Assembly (NCBI RefSeq): GCF_005938745.2
Contig: NZ_VCBX02000001.1
Location: 2,452,001 to 2,516,000 of the forward strand
From: Rhodococcus sp. KBS0724
GTDB taxonomy: Bacteria > Actinomycetota > Actinomycetes > Mycobacteriales > Mycobacteriaceae
Direction of reading: 5' to 3'
Length of the DNA: 64,000 nt
The translations under genes were made by a program, and so were the position numbers. A model generated the notes under the pieces. That model was not told where the DNA came from. It did no database searches and was given only the letters and a program-made list of their open reading frames with translations. Shown here piece after piece: positions 46,776 to 55,101 of this stretch (position 1 is the first letter of the stretch; each line of letters opens with the position of its first letter).

Positions 46776-48398
46776 ATGAGCACCGATCCCACGGCGCGGG
46801 TGCGTGAGCTTTTGGATCAGTACGACACCCCAGGCGCCAGCGCCGCAGAACTGCTCTGCGACCGGCACCCCGCGGACGGCGTTGCCTTCACCGTTGTCGA
46901 GGCAGACCTTAGCTCAGTGGACCTCACATACGGTTACCTACGTGAGCAGTCCGCCCGTTTTGCCGCGGCACTGTCGGACCTCGGAGTCGAACCGGGTGAC
47001 CATGTTGCGACACTCATGGGCAAGTCCGCGGATCTGGTGGTCGCGCTGCTCGGGATCTGGCGCCGCGGCGCAGTTCACGTGCCGTTGTTCACGGCGTTCG
47101 CCGCTCCGGCGATCGCGTTCCGGTTGACTGCCAGCGGTGCGAAGGTCGTCGTTTCCGACGCTAATCAGCTGGACAAGCTGGCGCCGAGTGAGGACATCCC
47201 CGCCGACGCACCGTGGCGGGTCATTGTCGCGGGTGGCGCGCTCGGCGGCGAGTTGGACTTCGCCGCCCTGGTCGCGGCGCAAGATGCTGACGATCCGAAG
47301 GGAGCCGCGCAGGCCGTCGGTGGCAACGGCCCGATGGTGCAGTTGTTCACCAGTGGCACCACGGGAACACCCAAGGGTGTGCCGGTCCCGGTGCGTGCCC
47401 TGGCGTCGTTCCACGCGTATCAGGAGTTCGGTCTCGACGTCCGCGCGGACGACGTGTTCTGGAACGCCGCTGATCCGGGCTGGGCTTACGGTCTGTACTA
47501 CGCGTTGCTCGGACCGTTGGCCGCCGGTACTCGAAGCCTGCTGCTGCACGCCGGTTTCTCGGCGCCGTTGACGTGGCAGATCATCGAGAAGTTCGGTGTC
47601 ACAAACTTTGCCGCAGCACCGACGGTCTACCGCAGCCTGCGCGCCGACAAAACGCCTGTCCCCGCTGGTATCTCCTTGCGGCGCGCGTCGTCTGCCGGCG
47701 AGCCGCTGACTCCGGATGTTGTTGCCTGGTCCAAGGATTCACTGGGCGTCGAGGTTCGTGATCACTACGGACAGACCGAGCACGGAATGTTCATCGTCAA
47801 CGCGTGGGCTGACGGTCTGCGCGAGGACGTGCGCCCTGGCTCCATGGGCCTGCCGTTGCCAGGGTGGTCTACCGCTGTGCTGGAAGACAATTCAGACGAG
47901 ATTGCGCCGGCCGGGACGCCGGGACGGGTGGCGATCGACACTCACAACAGTCCGCTGATGTGGTTCACCGGCTACGTTGACGCGCCAGAGAAGACGAAAC
48001 AGCGTTTCACCGAAGACGGACGGTGGTACATCACCGGCGACGCGGGCATGACGGACGAAGACGGTTTCTTCTTCTTCTCCTCGCGCGACGACGACGTCAT
48101 CATCATGGCGGGCTACCGCATCGGCCCCTTCGACGTCGAGAGTGTGCTGGTCATGCACGAGCACGTCATCGAGGCTGCCGTTGTGGGTATGCCGGACGAG
48201 TTGCGCGGTGAGGTTCTCGAGGCGTTTGTCGTTCTGCGTGAAGACGTCGAGGGTGACGATGCGCTGGAGAAGGAACTGCAGACGCTGGTGAAGAAGAAGT
48301 TTGCCGCTCACGCTTACCCGCGTACGGTGCACTTCGTTCCGAGCTTGCCCAAGACTCCGAGTGGCAAGGTTCAGCGGTACATCTTGCGCAAGGGATAG
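46776..48398 (+). CDS. AMP-forming acyl-CoA synthetase
   Basis: 540-aa ANL-superfamily enzyme that activates a carboxylic acid with ATP and CoA. The P-loop is LFTSGTTGTPKGVPVP; DHYGQTEHGM and WYITGDAGMTDEDGFFFFSSR are the A5/A7-A8 regions; the catalytic Lys is in PKTPSGKVQRYIL. The WNAADPGWAYGL segment is typical of acetyl/medium-chain (ACSM-like) enzymes. ATG 46776 has AAAAAGGAG 8 bases upstream; ATG 46770 is too close. Likely regulated by the divergent RamA-like gene. Confidence 0.9.
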   Translation: MSTDPTARVRELLDQYDTPGASAAELLCDRHPADGVAFTVVEADLSSVDLTYGYLREQSARFAAALSDLGVEPGDHVATLMGKSADLVVALLGIWRRGAVHVPLFTAFAAPAIAFRLTASGAKVVVSDANQLDKLAPSEDIPADAPWRVIVAGGALGGELDFAALVAAQDADDPKGAAQAVGGNGPMVQLFTSGTTGTPKGVPVPVRALASFHAYQEFGLDVRADDVFWNAADPGWAYGLYYALLGPLAAGTRSLLLHAGFSAPLTWQIIEKFGVTNFAAAPTVYRSLRADKTPVPAGISLRRASSAGEPLTPDVVAWSKDSLGVEVRDHYGQTEHGMFIVNAWADGLREDVRPGSMGLPLPGWSTAVLEDNSDEIAPAGTPGRVAIDTHNSPLMWFTGYVDAPEKTKQRFTEDGRWYITGDAGMTDEDGFFFFSSRDDDVIIMAGYRIGPFDVESVLVMHEHVIEAAVVGMPDELRGEVLEAFVVLREDVEGDDALEKELQTLVKKKFAAHAYPRTVHFVPSLPKTPSGKVQRYILRKG

Positions 48399-48402
48399 AT
48401 TT

Positions 48403-48450
48403 TGCTGTGCGCCTTTCTTAACCGCGGGCGGTTAAGAAAGGCGCACAGCA
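48403..48450. terminator. Bidirectional terminator, perfect 23-bp inverted repeat
   Basis: TGCTGTGCGCCTTTCTTAAC plus CGC is exactly repeated in reverse complement after two bases. It lies between the acyl-CoA synthetase and the convergent permease gene and would form a very stable hairpin. Confidence 0.85.
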
Positions 48451-48453
48451 GGT

Positions 48454-49239
48454 TCAGCGTCGACGGATCCTGCCCACGACCATGAGGGCGATCAGGGTGA
48501 CCGCCAGCAGCAGAGTGGTGTTTGCTGCGGCGAGAAATACCTGGCCGCGATCGGTCAGTCCGAAGATGCTGACCGGCAGTGTCTTCCACGTTGCCGGGTA
48601 GACCATGACGGTGGCGCCAAGTTCGCCCATCGACAGTGCGATCGAGAGCCCGGCTGCCGCACCCAGTGCCGGGAGCAGCAAGGGCAGAGTGACGCGGGAG
48701 AGTACGCGGAACGGACCCGCCCCGAGGGATTCGGCGGCTTGTCGGTAGGCGGGGTCGAGGCGTTCCAATGCAGCAGATACCGAGCTGAACGCAAACGCGA
48801 GAACCAACACGGTGTGCGCGAGAATCACGATCCATTTGGTGCCGCCGAGCAGCAGTGGACGCTCGTTGAACGTGATCAGCAGACCAAGTCCGATGGCAAC
48901 GGACGGCACGGCGATGGGTAGGTGGAACACGGCGTCGGTGGTGCGGCGCAACCACATCGGAGCCTCGCGGGCCGCCAACGCTGCCCATGTTCCGACCACC
49001 AGCGCGAGTGCGCCGGAGATGAAGGCCGTTTGCAGGCTCACCGTGAGGCTGGCGAGGTTGTCGTCGGAGAGTGCGGCGGAGAAGTTCTCTCCACCGAGAT
49101 CCGACGGTAGGGGACCGGTCCACGACCCCGCCAAGGCGGCCGCGACGACGGTGGCGATGGGGGCAGCGAAGACCACCGCGACAACGACGGCGAAGACACC
49201 GAGAACGAGCGCCCTAGAGCTTCGAGTCCACAGCAGCAC
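48454..49239 (-). CDS. ABC transporter permease, probable (amino)phosphonate uptake (PhnV-like)
   Basis: 261-aa inner-membrane protein with six predicted helices and the BPD_transp_1 EAA-like loop (AAESLGAGPFRVLSRVTLPLL, about residue 160). Size and fold match PhnV/FbpB-type permeases. It is last of a six-gene leftward operon with the partner permease, ATPase, binding protein, HAD hydrolase and FAD oxidoreductase, so aminophosphonate uptake is inferred from context. Overlaps the partner permease by 26 bases. Confidence 0.83.
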   Translation of the reverse strand: MLLWTRSSRALVLGVFAVVVAVVFAAPIATVVAAALAGSWTGPLPSDLGGENFSAALSDDNLASLTVSLQTAFISGALALVVGTWAALAAREAPMWLRRTTDAVFHLPIAVPSVAIGLGLLITFNERPLLLGGTKWIVILAHTVLVLAFAFSSVSAALERLDPAYRQAAESLGAGPFRVLSRVTLPLLLPALGAAAGLSIALSMGELGATVMVYPATWKTLPVSIFGLTDRGQVFLAAANTTLLLAVTLIALMVVGRIRRR

Positions 49240-50122
49240 GGCTGCCTCCCATCAGTCTGTTGAAGGTGAAGCGGTAGAGGCAGTACAAGCCGAGCGACAA
49301 TGCAACTTGGACGGTGGCGATCACGGCTGCACCCGGCAGGTCGAACGTGACGATGCCGCGGGTGTAGATGAGCACCGGCAGGGTGACGACATCTTTTGCG
49401 CCGGTGAACAGTACGATGCCGAATTCGTTGAGTGTCATCAGAAGTACGAGCGACCCGCCGGCCAGGAGAGCCGGCCAAGCTTCAGGCATCACCACCTGTC
49501 GAAGTACACGGACGGGTGAGGCGCCGAGACTTGCGGCAACGTCGAGTTGTTCGCGTGGAATCTGCGTGAAGGCCGCGAGGAGTGGCCGCACGACAAACGG
49601 TGTGAAGAACGTGATCTCGGCCGCGATGACGCCGAGTGGCGTATTGAGGAAGTTCAGTGGTCCAGTGTCGTTGCCGGTGACGCGGATGATCAACGCGTTG
49701 ACCGCGCCGGCTGTTCCGTACAGGAACGTGAAGGCCAGCGTGATGAGGAACGACGGCAGGGCGAGCACTGTGTCGATCAGACGCCCCACAACTTTGGAAC
49801 CGGCAAACGGAACAAACGCGAGGACCAGAGCCAGGAAGGTTCCGAGGATCAGGCATCCCAGGGTGGAGAGCACGGCAATCTGAATTGTTCGCCACAGCGC
49901 GTTCCGGAACAATTCCGAACCGAGCACCGACGACCAGGTGGAGAAGCCACTCCCATCGGCGGTGGTGAGCGATTCGGTGAGGACGCGCGCGGTGGGATAG
50001 ACCGCGAAGACCAGCACCAGAAGGACCGGCGGCAACGCCCAGGCGATACGACGCCACGGAATCGGATCGGTGGGCTCCGGCGTAGGTGTGAGCGAGTGGG
50101 GGCGTTCCATTGTTGTTGTCAT
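49214..50122 (-). CDS. ABC transporter permease, probable (amino)phosphonate uptake (PhnU-like)
   Basis: 302-aa permease with a cytoplasmic Pro-rich N-terminus of ~25 residues and six helices; the EAA loop is DVAASLGASPVRVLRQVVMPEAWP. ATG at 50122 is used because it overlaps the ATPase stop by 4 bases; upstream sequence lies within the ATPase gene. It pairs with the smaller permease to form the transmembrane channel. Confidence 0.85.
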   Translation of the reverse strand: MTTTMERPHSLTPTPEPTDPIPWRRIAWALPPVLLVLVFAVYPTARVLTESLTTADGSGFSTWSSVLGSELFRNALWRTIQIAVLSTLGCLILGTFLALVLAFVPFAGSKVVGRLIDTVLALPSFLITLAFTFLYGTAGAVNALIIRVTGNDTGPLNFLNTPLGVIAAEITFFTPFVVRPLLAAFTQIPREQLDVAASLGASPVRVLRQVVMPEAWPALLAGGSLVLLMTLNEFGIVLFTGAKDVVTLPVLIYTRGIVTFDLPGAAVIATVQVALSLGLYCLYRFTFNRLMGGSRAAVDSKL

Positions 50123-51294
50123 GGAGTCGTTTCCGCCGGAACGAGGACGCAGCCTTCGGTGGGTAGCACAACACCGACGACGGAATCGACGGGGCGTTCG
50201 TCGTGCCCGGGGACGTCGGCGTCTATCCGGATACCGCCGAGATCGTCGACGTCGAGGGTGATGCGCGTCGTGGATCCGCGCCAGACACTGGAAACTATTC
50301 GTGCGGCAAAAGATCCGCGAGCACCGACGGTGGTCAGCCCCACTGCATGAGGTCGCACGCACAGGTGAGCCGCCATATCGGACTCCCATTCGACATGCCC
50401 GATCTCGGGTTGCGGCGCGTGCGCAGTGAATGGTGCTCCGGCAATCGAGACCAATGCAGACGTCCCGATGACACGGGTGACTGTGCAGGGCAACAAGTTC
50501 GCTCCGCCCAGGAACGAGGCGGTGAAGCTGGACGGCGGTCGTTTCCACAGCCCCTGTGCCGTGTCGATGTCGGCGAGTCTGGCATTGCGCATGACGGCAA
50601 TGCGGTCGGCCAACGCCAGGGCCTCGCTTTGGTCGTGCGTGACGTAGAGCATCGCAGTGTCGGGGAGGGCCTTACGTAGGCTGGTCAATTCGCCGAGCAT
50701 GCTTTCGCGGAGTTGGGCGTCGAGGGCGGCCAGCGGTTCGTCGAGTAGGAGCACTCCGGGGCGAATGGCCAGCGCTCGGGCGATAGCTACCCGCTGCTGC
50801 TGACCGCCGGAAAGCTCACGGGGAAGCCGCTTTCCGAACGCAGACATGCCGACCATGTCGAGTGCCTCGGCGACACGTCCGCCGATCTCCGACCGTGGAA
50901 CGCGGTGTGCGCGCAGTCCGAAAGCGACGTTGTCCGAGACCTTCATATGGGGAAAGAGCGCATACGATTGCACGACGACGCCGATTCCTCGTTGTGCGGG
51001 AGGGAGGTTGGTGACATCGCGGGTACCTAGTCGGACGCTACCGGACGTGGGGCGGACAAACCCTGCGAGAGCTTTGAGTGCCGTCGACTTGCCGGATCCA
51101 CTCGGCCCCAGCAATGCAACGGTTTCGCCCGGTGCCACTCGCAAGTTGAAATCGACCAGTGCCTGGGTTGCGGTCTTTCCGCGGCCGTAGGCAACGCTGA
51201 CCCGGTCGAAGGTGATGGCGGGAGCGGAGTGTTCGAGCACTCCGTGCACACCGGCGGTCTGTGGGAGCGTCCGCCCCAGTCTGGTTCTGGCCAT
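50119..51294 (-). CDS. ABC transporter ATP-binding protein (PhnT-like)
   Basis: 391-aa ATPase energising the uptake system. Walker A is GPSGSGKST (about residue 64), Q-loop VVQSYALFPHM, signature LSGGQQQRVAIARAL, Walker B VLLLDEPLAALD and H-loop VTHDQSEAL. A C-terminal TOBE/OB region (about 270-390) is usual for the spermidine/iron/2-aminoethylphosphonate subfamily. Starts 2 bases after the binding protein stop. Confidence 0.9.
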   Translation of the reverse strand: MARTRLGRTLPQTAGVHGVLEHSAPAITFDRVSVAYGRGKTATQALVDFNLRVAPGETVALLGPSGSGKSTALKALAGFVRPTSGSVRLGTRDVTNLPPAQRGIGVVVQSYALFPHMKVSDNVAFGLRAHRVPRSEIGGRVAEALDMVGMSAFGKRLPRELSGGQQQRVAIARALAIRPGVLLLDEPLAALDAQLRESMLGELTSLRKALPDTAMLYVTHDQSEALALADRIAVMRNARLADIDTAQGLWKRPPSSFTASFLGGANLLPCTVTRVIGTSALVSIAGAPFTAHAPQPEIGHVEWESDMAAHLCVRPHAVGLTTVGARGSFAARIVSSVWRGSTTRITLDVDDLGGIRIDADVPGHDERPVDSVVGVVLPTEGCVLVPAETTP

Positions 51295-51296
51295 GG

Positions 51297-52346
51297 TCAG
51301 CTCCCGGTGGCTTTCTGGTACGCCGCGATGTCGGCGTCGAGCGAGCTGAGGACGTCGTTCCAGTTCGGGGTCCAGACGGTGACGCCCTGCAGTACGCCCG
51401 CCGGGGTGTTCTTGTCCGTGGATTCGCCTGCGGCACTGCGGACATCCTCGCGGACCGATACGCCGAGCGCGTCCGTCGCGATGGTCTTCTGAGACTCCTC
51501 GGACAGCAGGAACTCCATCAGCTTCTTCGCCTGCTCGCTGCTCGGTGCGGTCTTGGACAGGCCCATCACGTACGGCAATGCGATGGTGGTGCGGTTGCCG
51601 GAAGCGTCGGCGGGGAAGAAGATGTCGAACTTCGATCCGTCGTCGGCGATGGAGGCGAGGTTCATCTGGACGTCACCGTTGGCGACCAGGAGTTCGCCGT
51701 TGCTGACCTTGGGTTGCAGCTTTCCGGTGGACGACGACGGTCCGACGTTGTTGGTCTGCAGTTTTCCGAGGTAGTCGAGTGCGCCCTCCTTGCCCATGAG
51801 GTGCTGGAGCAGCAGGAGCACGGCGGTGCCGTCGCCGGCCTGACCGGGCGTGGAGTACTGCAACTTGCCCATGAACTGGTCGGTCAGCAGGTCGTCCCAC
51901 GTCGCCGGAGCGGGCGATGCAGTCGGGTTGGCGATGAACGACAGGTAGTTTTCGACGATGGGGACGTACTTGCCTGCGGCGTCTTTTGCGTCGTCGGCAA
52001 CCGCGGCGGTATCGATTCCGCTGGGCTCGAGCAGTCCTTGCGCGTCGGCCTTCTGGATGAACGGCGGCAGCGTGATGATCACGTCGGCTTGCGGATTTGA
52101 CTGCTCCTTATCGACGCGGGAGACAACCTCACCGGATCCGGCTTCCACCAGATTGACGGCTATTCCGGTCTGCGCGGTGAAGGCGTCGAATCTGCCCTCG
52201 TACCAACTGGACAGGCCGTCGGCGCTGTACACGGTGACGGTCTCGGTGCCTGAACCGGCAGCGGTGCCGGTTCCACCACAGGCCGTGGTGAGCGACAGGA
52301 CGGACACGGCGAGGGCAGCTACGGCAATGCTCGGGCGTAGACGCAT
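51297..52346 (-). CDS. ABC transporter substrate-binding lipoprotein (PhnS-like)
   Basis: 349-aa periplasmic-type binding protein anchored by a lipobox cysteine (LSLTTACGGTG, about Cys23). The body is a type II SBP (ETVTVYSADGLSSWYEGRFDAFTAQ) of the iron/2-aminoethylphosphonate cluster, with a conserved NPTASPAPATWDDLL segment. AAGGAAT precedes the ATG. Substrate taken from the linked phosphonatase-like gene; Fe3+ binding is the main alternative, as Fbp proteins look alike. Confidence 0.85.
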   Translation of the reverse strand: MRLRPSIAVAALAVSVLSLTTACGGTGTAAGSGTETVTVYSADGLSSWYEGRFDAFTAQTGIAVNLVEAGSGEVVSRVDKEQSNPQADVIITLPPFIQKADAQGLLEPSGIDTAAVADDAKDAAGKYVPIVENYLSFIANPTASPAPATWDDLLTDQFMGKLQYSTPGQAGDGTAVLLLLQHLMGKEGALDYLGKLQTNNVGPSSSTGKLQPKVSNGELLVANGDVQMNLASIADDGSKFDIFFPADASGNRTTIALPYVMGLSKTAPSSEQAKKLMEFLLSEESQKTIATDALGVSVREDVRSAAGESTDKNTPAGVLQGVTVWTPNWNDVLSSLDADIAAYQKATGS

Positions 52347-52378
52347 GACGATTCCTTTTCTTGCGATGAAGTGAGCGG

Positions 52379-53056
52379 TCAGGAGCGGGTGAGCAGGTGG
52401 GCGAACTCCGTCACGGACGGGACGATGTGGGTGGCTCCGGCTCCACGAAGTTGCTGCTCGTCGTGTGCACCCGTCAGCGTTCCGGCAACGATGGACGCGC
52501 CGGAGCGGATGCCGCTGAGCACGTCGTTGGACGTGTCGCCGAGTACGGCGATCTGGTGGACGTCGTCGACCGAAAGTCGCAGCAGCGCTGTGAGAATCAG
52601 GTCGGGGTACGGACGTCCCCGCCCGGCTTCGGCGGGGGAGAGGGTCAGATCTGCGAGGTTCTCCCAGCCGAGTGCGGCCAGGAGCTTGTCCTGGGTCGAG
52701 CGGCTGAACCCCGTTGTCAGGGCGACCTTGATTCCGGCCTCCTGCAAGAGCGTGATTGCCTTGTCGGCGCCGGGGATCGGCTCGGCGAACCCCTGGTCGA
52801 TCAGAGCGTCGTAGGTGGTTTCGAAGGCGGCGTTGGCTGCCTGTGCGCGGTCCTCGTCGCCGAAGATCGCGCGGAACACCACGATCTTCGACTGGCCCAT
52901 CGTGTCGAGAACGTACTGACGAGCCGCGTCCGCCTCGGGGCCGTCGACGGGGAGACCACCGGCTTGGGCGGCGGCGGCAAAAGCGCGCAGCACAAGTCCG
53001 TCGTCGGCCACGGTGGTTCCGGCCATGTCCAGAACAGCGAGCGTAATGGGAGACAT
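52379..53056 (-). CDS. Phosphonatase-like HAD hydrolase (PhnX-like)
   Basis: 225-aa HAD hydrolase. Nucleophile Asp10 lies in LAVLDMAGTT; the Ala at +2, instead of the usual Asp, is the phosphonoacetaldehyde hydrolase pattern. Cap-domain Lys57 in DTMGQSKIVVFR aligns with the Schiff-base lysine of PhnX (MGLLKIDHVR, recalled), so C-P bond cleavage of an aldehyde phosphonate is plausible. Later motifs: TTGFSRSTQ, GRGRPYPDLI and LGDTSNDVLSG. Resembles TIGR03351-type proteins, which pair with the FAD oxidoreductase upstream. Confidence 0.87.
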   Translation of the reverse strand: MSPITLAVLDMAGTTVADDGLVLRAFAAAAQAGGLPVDGPEADAARQYVLDTMGQSKIVVFRAIFGDEDRAQAANAAFETTYDALIDQGFAEPIPGADKAITLLQEAGIKVALTTGFSRSTQDKLLAALGWENLADLTLSPAEAGRGRPYPDLILTALLRLSVDDVHQIAVLGDTSNDVLSGIRSGASIVAGTLTGAHDEQQLRGAGATHIVPSVTEFAHLLTRS

Positions 53057-53081
53057 GAGAAATCTTTCTTTTCAGGAGGTT

Positions 53082-54209
53082 TCAGAGACCGAGCTGGTCA
53101 GCAGTCTGTTCGGCCAAGGCGGGGCCAAGCGTCATACCGCGCCCGCCGGGACCGGCGACCACCCACACGTTGTCGGCGGCTTGCGCGCGATGAACCAGTT
53201 GCGTCGGATCGAGGCATTGGCTGTATACGCCGGCCCAACGCTTGACGATCGGTGGAAGATCACGTCCGAGAAGGGTTTCCACGACGCTGGACAGGTGCTG
53301 GTACGGCGCTTCGTCGACGTCGAAGTTGAAGGGCTCTTCGTATTCGTGGGTGTCACCGATCGTGAGTCCGCCGTGCAAGCGTTGGACGCAGAGCAGTTGC
53401 ATGCGGTGTTCTTCGGCAGTCGGCTCCTGCGGCTGGACTTTGTGGAGAGTGTCCAGCGCGGGACCAGCGAAGCCGGGGTAGTAACGGAAGCTGTCACCGT
53501 CGGCGATTGCGGTAGTGAGCTTTTCGCCGAGCGGCGCAGTTTGCATCATCTGCAGACGTACTCGGCGCAGGGGAAGGTCTCCGGCCAGGTCGCGGGCCAG
53601 CCCGCCCAATGTGGCTCCGGGGCAGACGATTACCAGGTCGCAGTCATAGCTGCGTCCCTGATCGTCGCGAACGTGAACACCGGATGCGGTGGTGGTGATC
53701 TCGCGGGCTTCGGTGCCGGCGTGAAAGGTGTACCGTCCCGTGGCGCCGAGATAGCCGCGGATTGCCGGGAGCGCTTGACGGGATTCAACAGCAGCGTCGA
53801 GGGTGCAGTGCAAGCCGCCGTGGAATTTTCCCTGGAGTGCGGGGTTGATCGCGCGAACTGCGTCGGCGTCGAGAAGCGAGAAGCCGCGGAGGTCGGCGTC
53901 GTCGCGGGCACAGGCTTCTTCGGCTACCGCTACTTCCTCGTCCGTGCGCATCAATGTGATGGAGCCGGCCGCGCGGTATCCGATTCCGGGGACGCGAACC
54001 GCCAGATCAGCCCATAGTTCTCGCGAGCGGAGCGCGGCGTCGAGTTCGTGAGGTGCGCGCCCGGATACCCAGACCAATCCGAAGTTCCGTACCGTTGCAC
54101 CACGGGCTTCTGGTTCACGTTCGAGATGGATGACGTCGTGTCCGCGGCGGATGGCCTCGTCGGCGTGCGTCGTTCCGAGTATCCCGCCACCGACAATCAA
54201 AATTTGCAT
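53082..54209 (-). CDS. FAD-dependent oxidoreductase, TIGR03364 type (aminophosphonate oxidase candidate)
   Basis: 375-aa DAO-family flavoenzyme. The dinucleotide fold ILIVGGGILGTTHADEA is at the N-terminus, with RNFGLVWVSGR soon after and VVAGPGGRGMTLGPALAE near the C-terminus. Members of TIGR03364 are linked with phosphonatase-like enzymes and proposed to oxidise an aminophosphonate to the aldehyde, replacing the PhnW transaminase. First gene of the leftward operon, with one operator palindrome 17 bases upstream of its start. Confidence 0.87.
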   Translation of the reverse strand: MQILIVGGGILGTTHADEAIRRGHDVIHLEREPEARGATVRNFGLVWVSGRAPHELDAALRSRELWADLAVRVPGIGYRAAGSITLMRTDEEVAVAEEACARDDADLRGFSLLDADAVRAINPALQGKFHGGLHCTLDAAVESRQALPAIRGYLGATGRYTFHAGTEAREITTTASGVHVRDDQGRSYDCDLVIVCPGATLGGLARDLAGDLPLRRVRLQMMQTAPLGEKLTTAIADGDSFRYYPGFAGPALDTLHKVQPQEPTAEEHRMQLLCVQRLHGGLTIGDTHEYEEPFNFDVDEAPYQHLSSVVETLLGRDLPPIVKRWAGVYSQCLDPTQLVHRAQAADNVWVVAGPGGRGMTLGPALAEQTADQLGL

Positions 54210-54225
54210 GAAGAGATCATCACCT

Positions 54226-54239
54226 TTGGTCTAGACCAA
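54226..54239. promoter_or_regulatory. GntR operator palindrome 1
   Basis: TTGGTCTAGACCAA is a perfect 14-base palindrome 17 bases before the FAD oxidoreductase start. It fits the TGGTnTAGACCA operator reported for PhnF-type GntR proteins. Confidence 0.75.
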
Positions 54240-54272
54240 TAGGGATAATCGAAACGAACGCCAGGTTAACAG

Positions 54273-54286
54273 TTGGTATAGACCAA
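54273..54286. promoter_or_regulatory. GntR operator palindrome 2
   Basis: TTGGTATAGACCAA differs from operator 1 at one base and is 20 bases before the GntR start. The core TGGTATAGACCA equals the M. smegmatis PhnF site as I recall it. The two sites flank the divergent promoters. Confidence 0.75.
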
Positions 54287-54305
54287 TTTCTTGTATTCTC
54301 ACCGT

Positions 54306-55049
54306 GTGAATCATCAGACGCCCACGGGGCCGGCGGCATCGACCAGGGTCGCGCAGCCGGAACTCAAGTACTACCGAGTTCGTACCGAGATCGAGACGAT
54401 CCTCAAGGGTCTCGCCGAAGGTGACGCGGTACCGTCCGAGCGGGATCTGGCTGCGCGATTCACGGTTGCTCGCGAAACGGTGCGCCAAGCGCTCCGGGAT
54501 CTGCTGGTAGAAGGTCGCATCGAACGGCGCGGCCGAGGAACCGTCGTTTCCAGCCCGAAACTGGTGCAGCCGTTGTCGATTCGCTCCTACACCGAGGGTG
54601 CGCTCAGTGCGGGCCGGGTGCCTGGTCGTGAAGTGGTGACCTTCGAACGAATCTCCGCCGACGACGGTCTTGCTACCGAGCTGGGAATCGAACTCGGCGA
54701 CGCGGTAGTGCATCTCGAGCGAGTTCTCTTTGCGGACGGCGAGAAGATCGGATTGGAATCCACTTTCCTGCCGGATGGCAGATTTGGCGCGATGCTCGAC
54801 ACTTTCGACGCAACGACGTCGTTGTACGCCGCCATTCGGTCCATCGGTGTTGTCTTTGCCTCGGCCACGGAGCGCATCGAAACTGTCCTGGCATCGCCGC
54901 GTGAGGCGACGCTCGTCGAATCCACGACCGCCATGCCGATGCTCCTGCTCCATCGCACGTCGGTCGATCCCGACGGTGTTCCGATCGAGCGAGTGCGCTC
55001 TCTCTACCGCGGCGACCGCATCGCTTTCTTGACGACACTGCGGGAATAG
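54306..55049 (+). CDS. GntR/HutC-family (PhnF-like) transcriptional regulator
   Basis: 247-aa regulator with an N-terminal winged helix (about residues 20-85: VPSERDLAARFTVARETVRQALRDLLVEGRIERRGRGTVV) and a C-terminal UTRA ligand domain (FERISADDGLATELGIELGD ... LYRGDRIAF). It likely represses the phosphonate operon and itself through the two flanking palindromes, with an aminophosphonate as inducer. GTG 54306 chosen; TTG 54291 lies upstream in frame but is a poor start. The gene's stop lies in a 16-bp tandem repeat. Confidence 0.88.
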   Translation: MNHQTPTGPAASTRVAQPELKYYRVRTEIETILKGLAEGDAVPSERDLAARFTVARETVRQALRDLLVEGRIERRGRGTVVSSPKLVQPLSIRSYTEGALSAGRVPGREVVTFERISADDGLATELGIELGDAVVHLERVLFADGEKIGLESTFLPDGRFGAMLDTFDATTSLYAAIRSIGVVFASATERIETVLASPREATLVESTTAMPMLLLHRTSVDPDGVPIERVRSLYRGDRIAFLTTLRE

Positions 55050-55101
55050 AGAACTGCGGGAATAGAGAACTGCGGGAATAGAGAACTGCGGGAATAGGGA
55101 C
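55038..55101. repeat. 16-bp tandem repeat covering a stop codon (4 copies)
   Basis: CTGCGGGAATAGAGAA is repeated exactly at 55038, 55054 and 55070, with a fourth degenerate copy (CTGCGGGAATAGGGAC) at 55086. The first copy includes the TAG stop of the GntR gene. As 16 is 1 mod 3, the four TAGs lie in all three forward frames. Confidence 0.95.
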
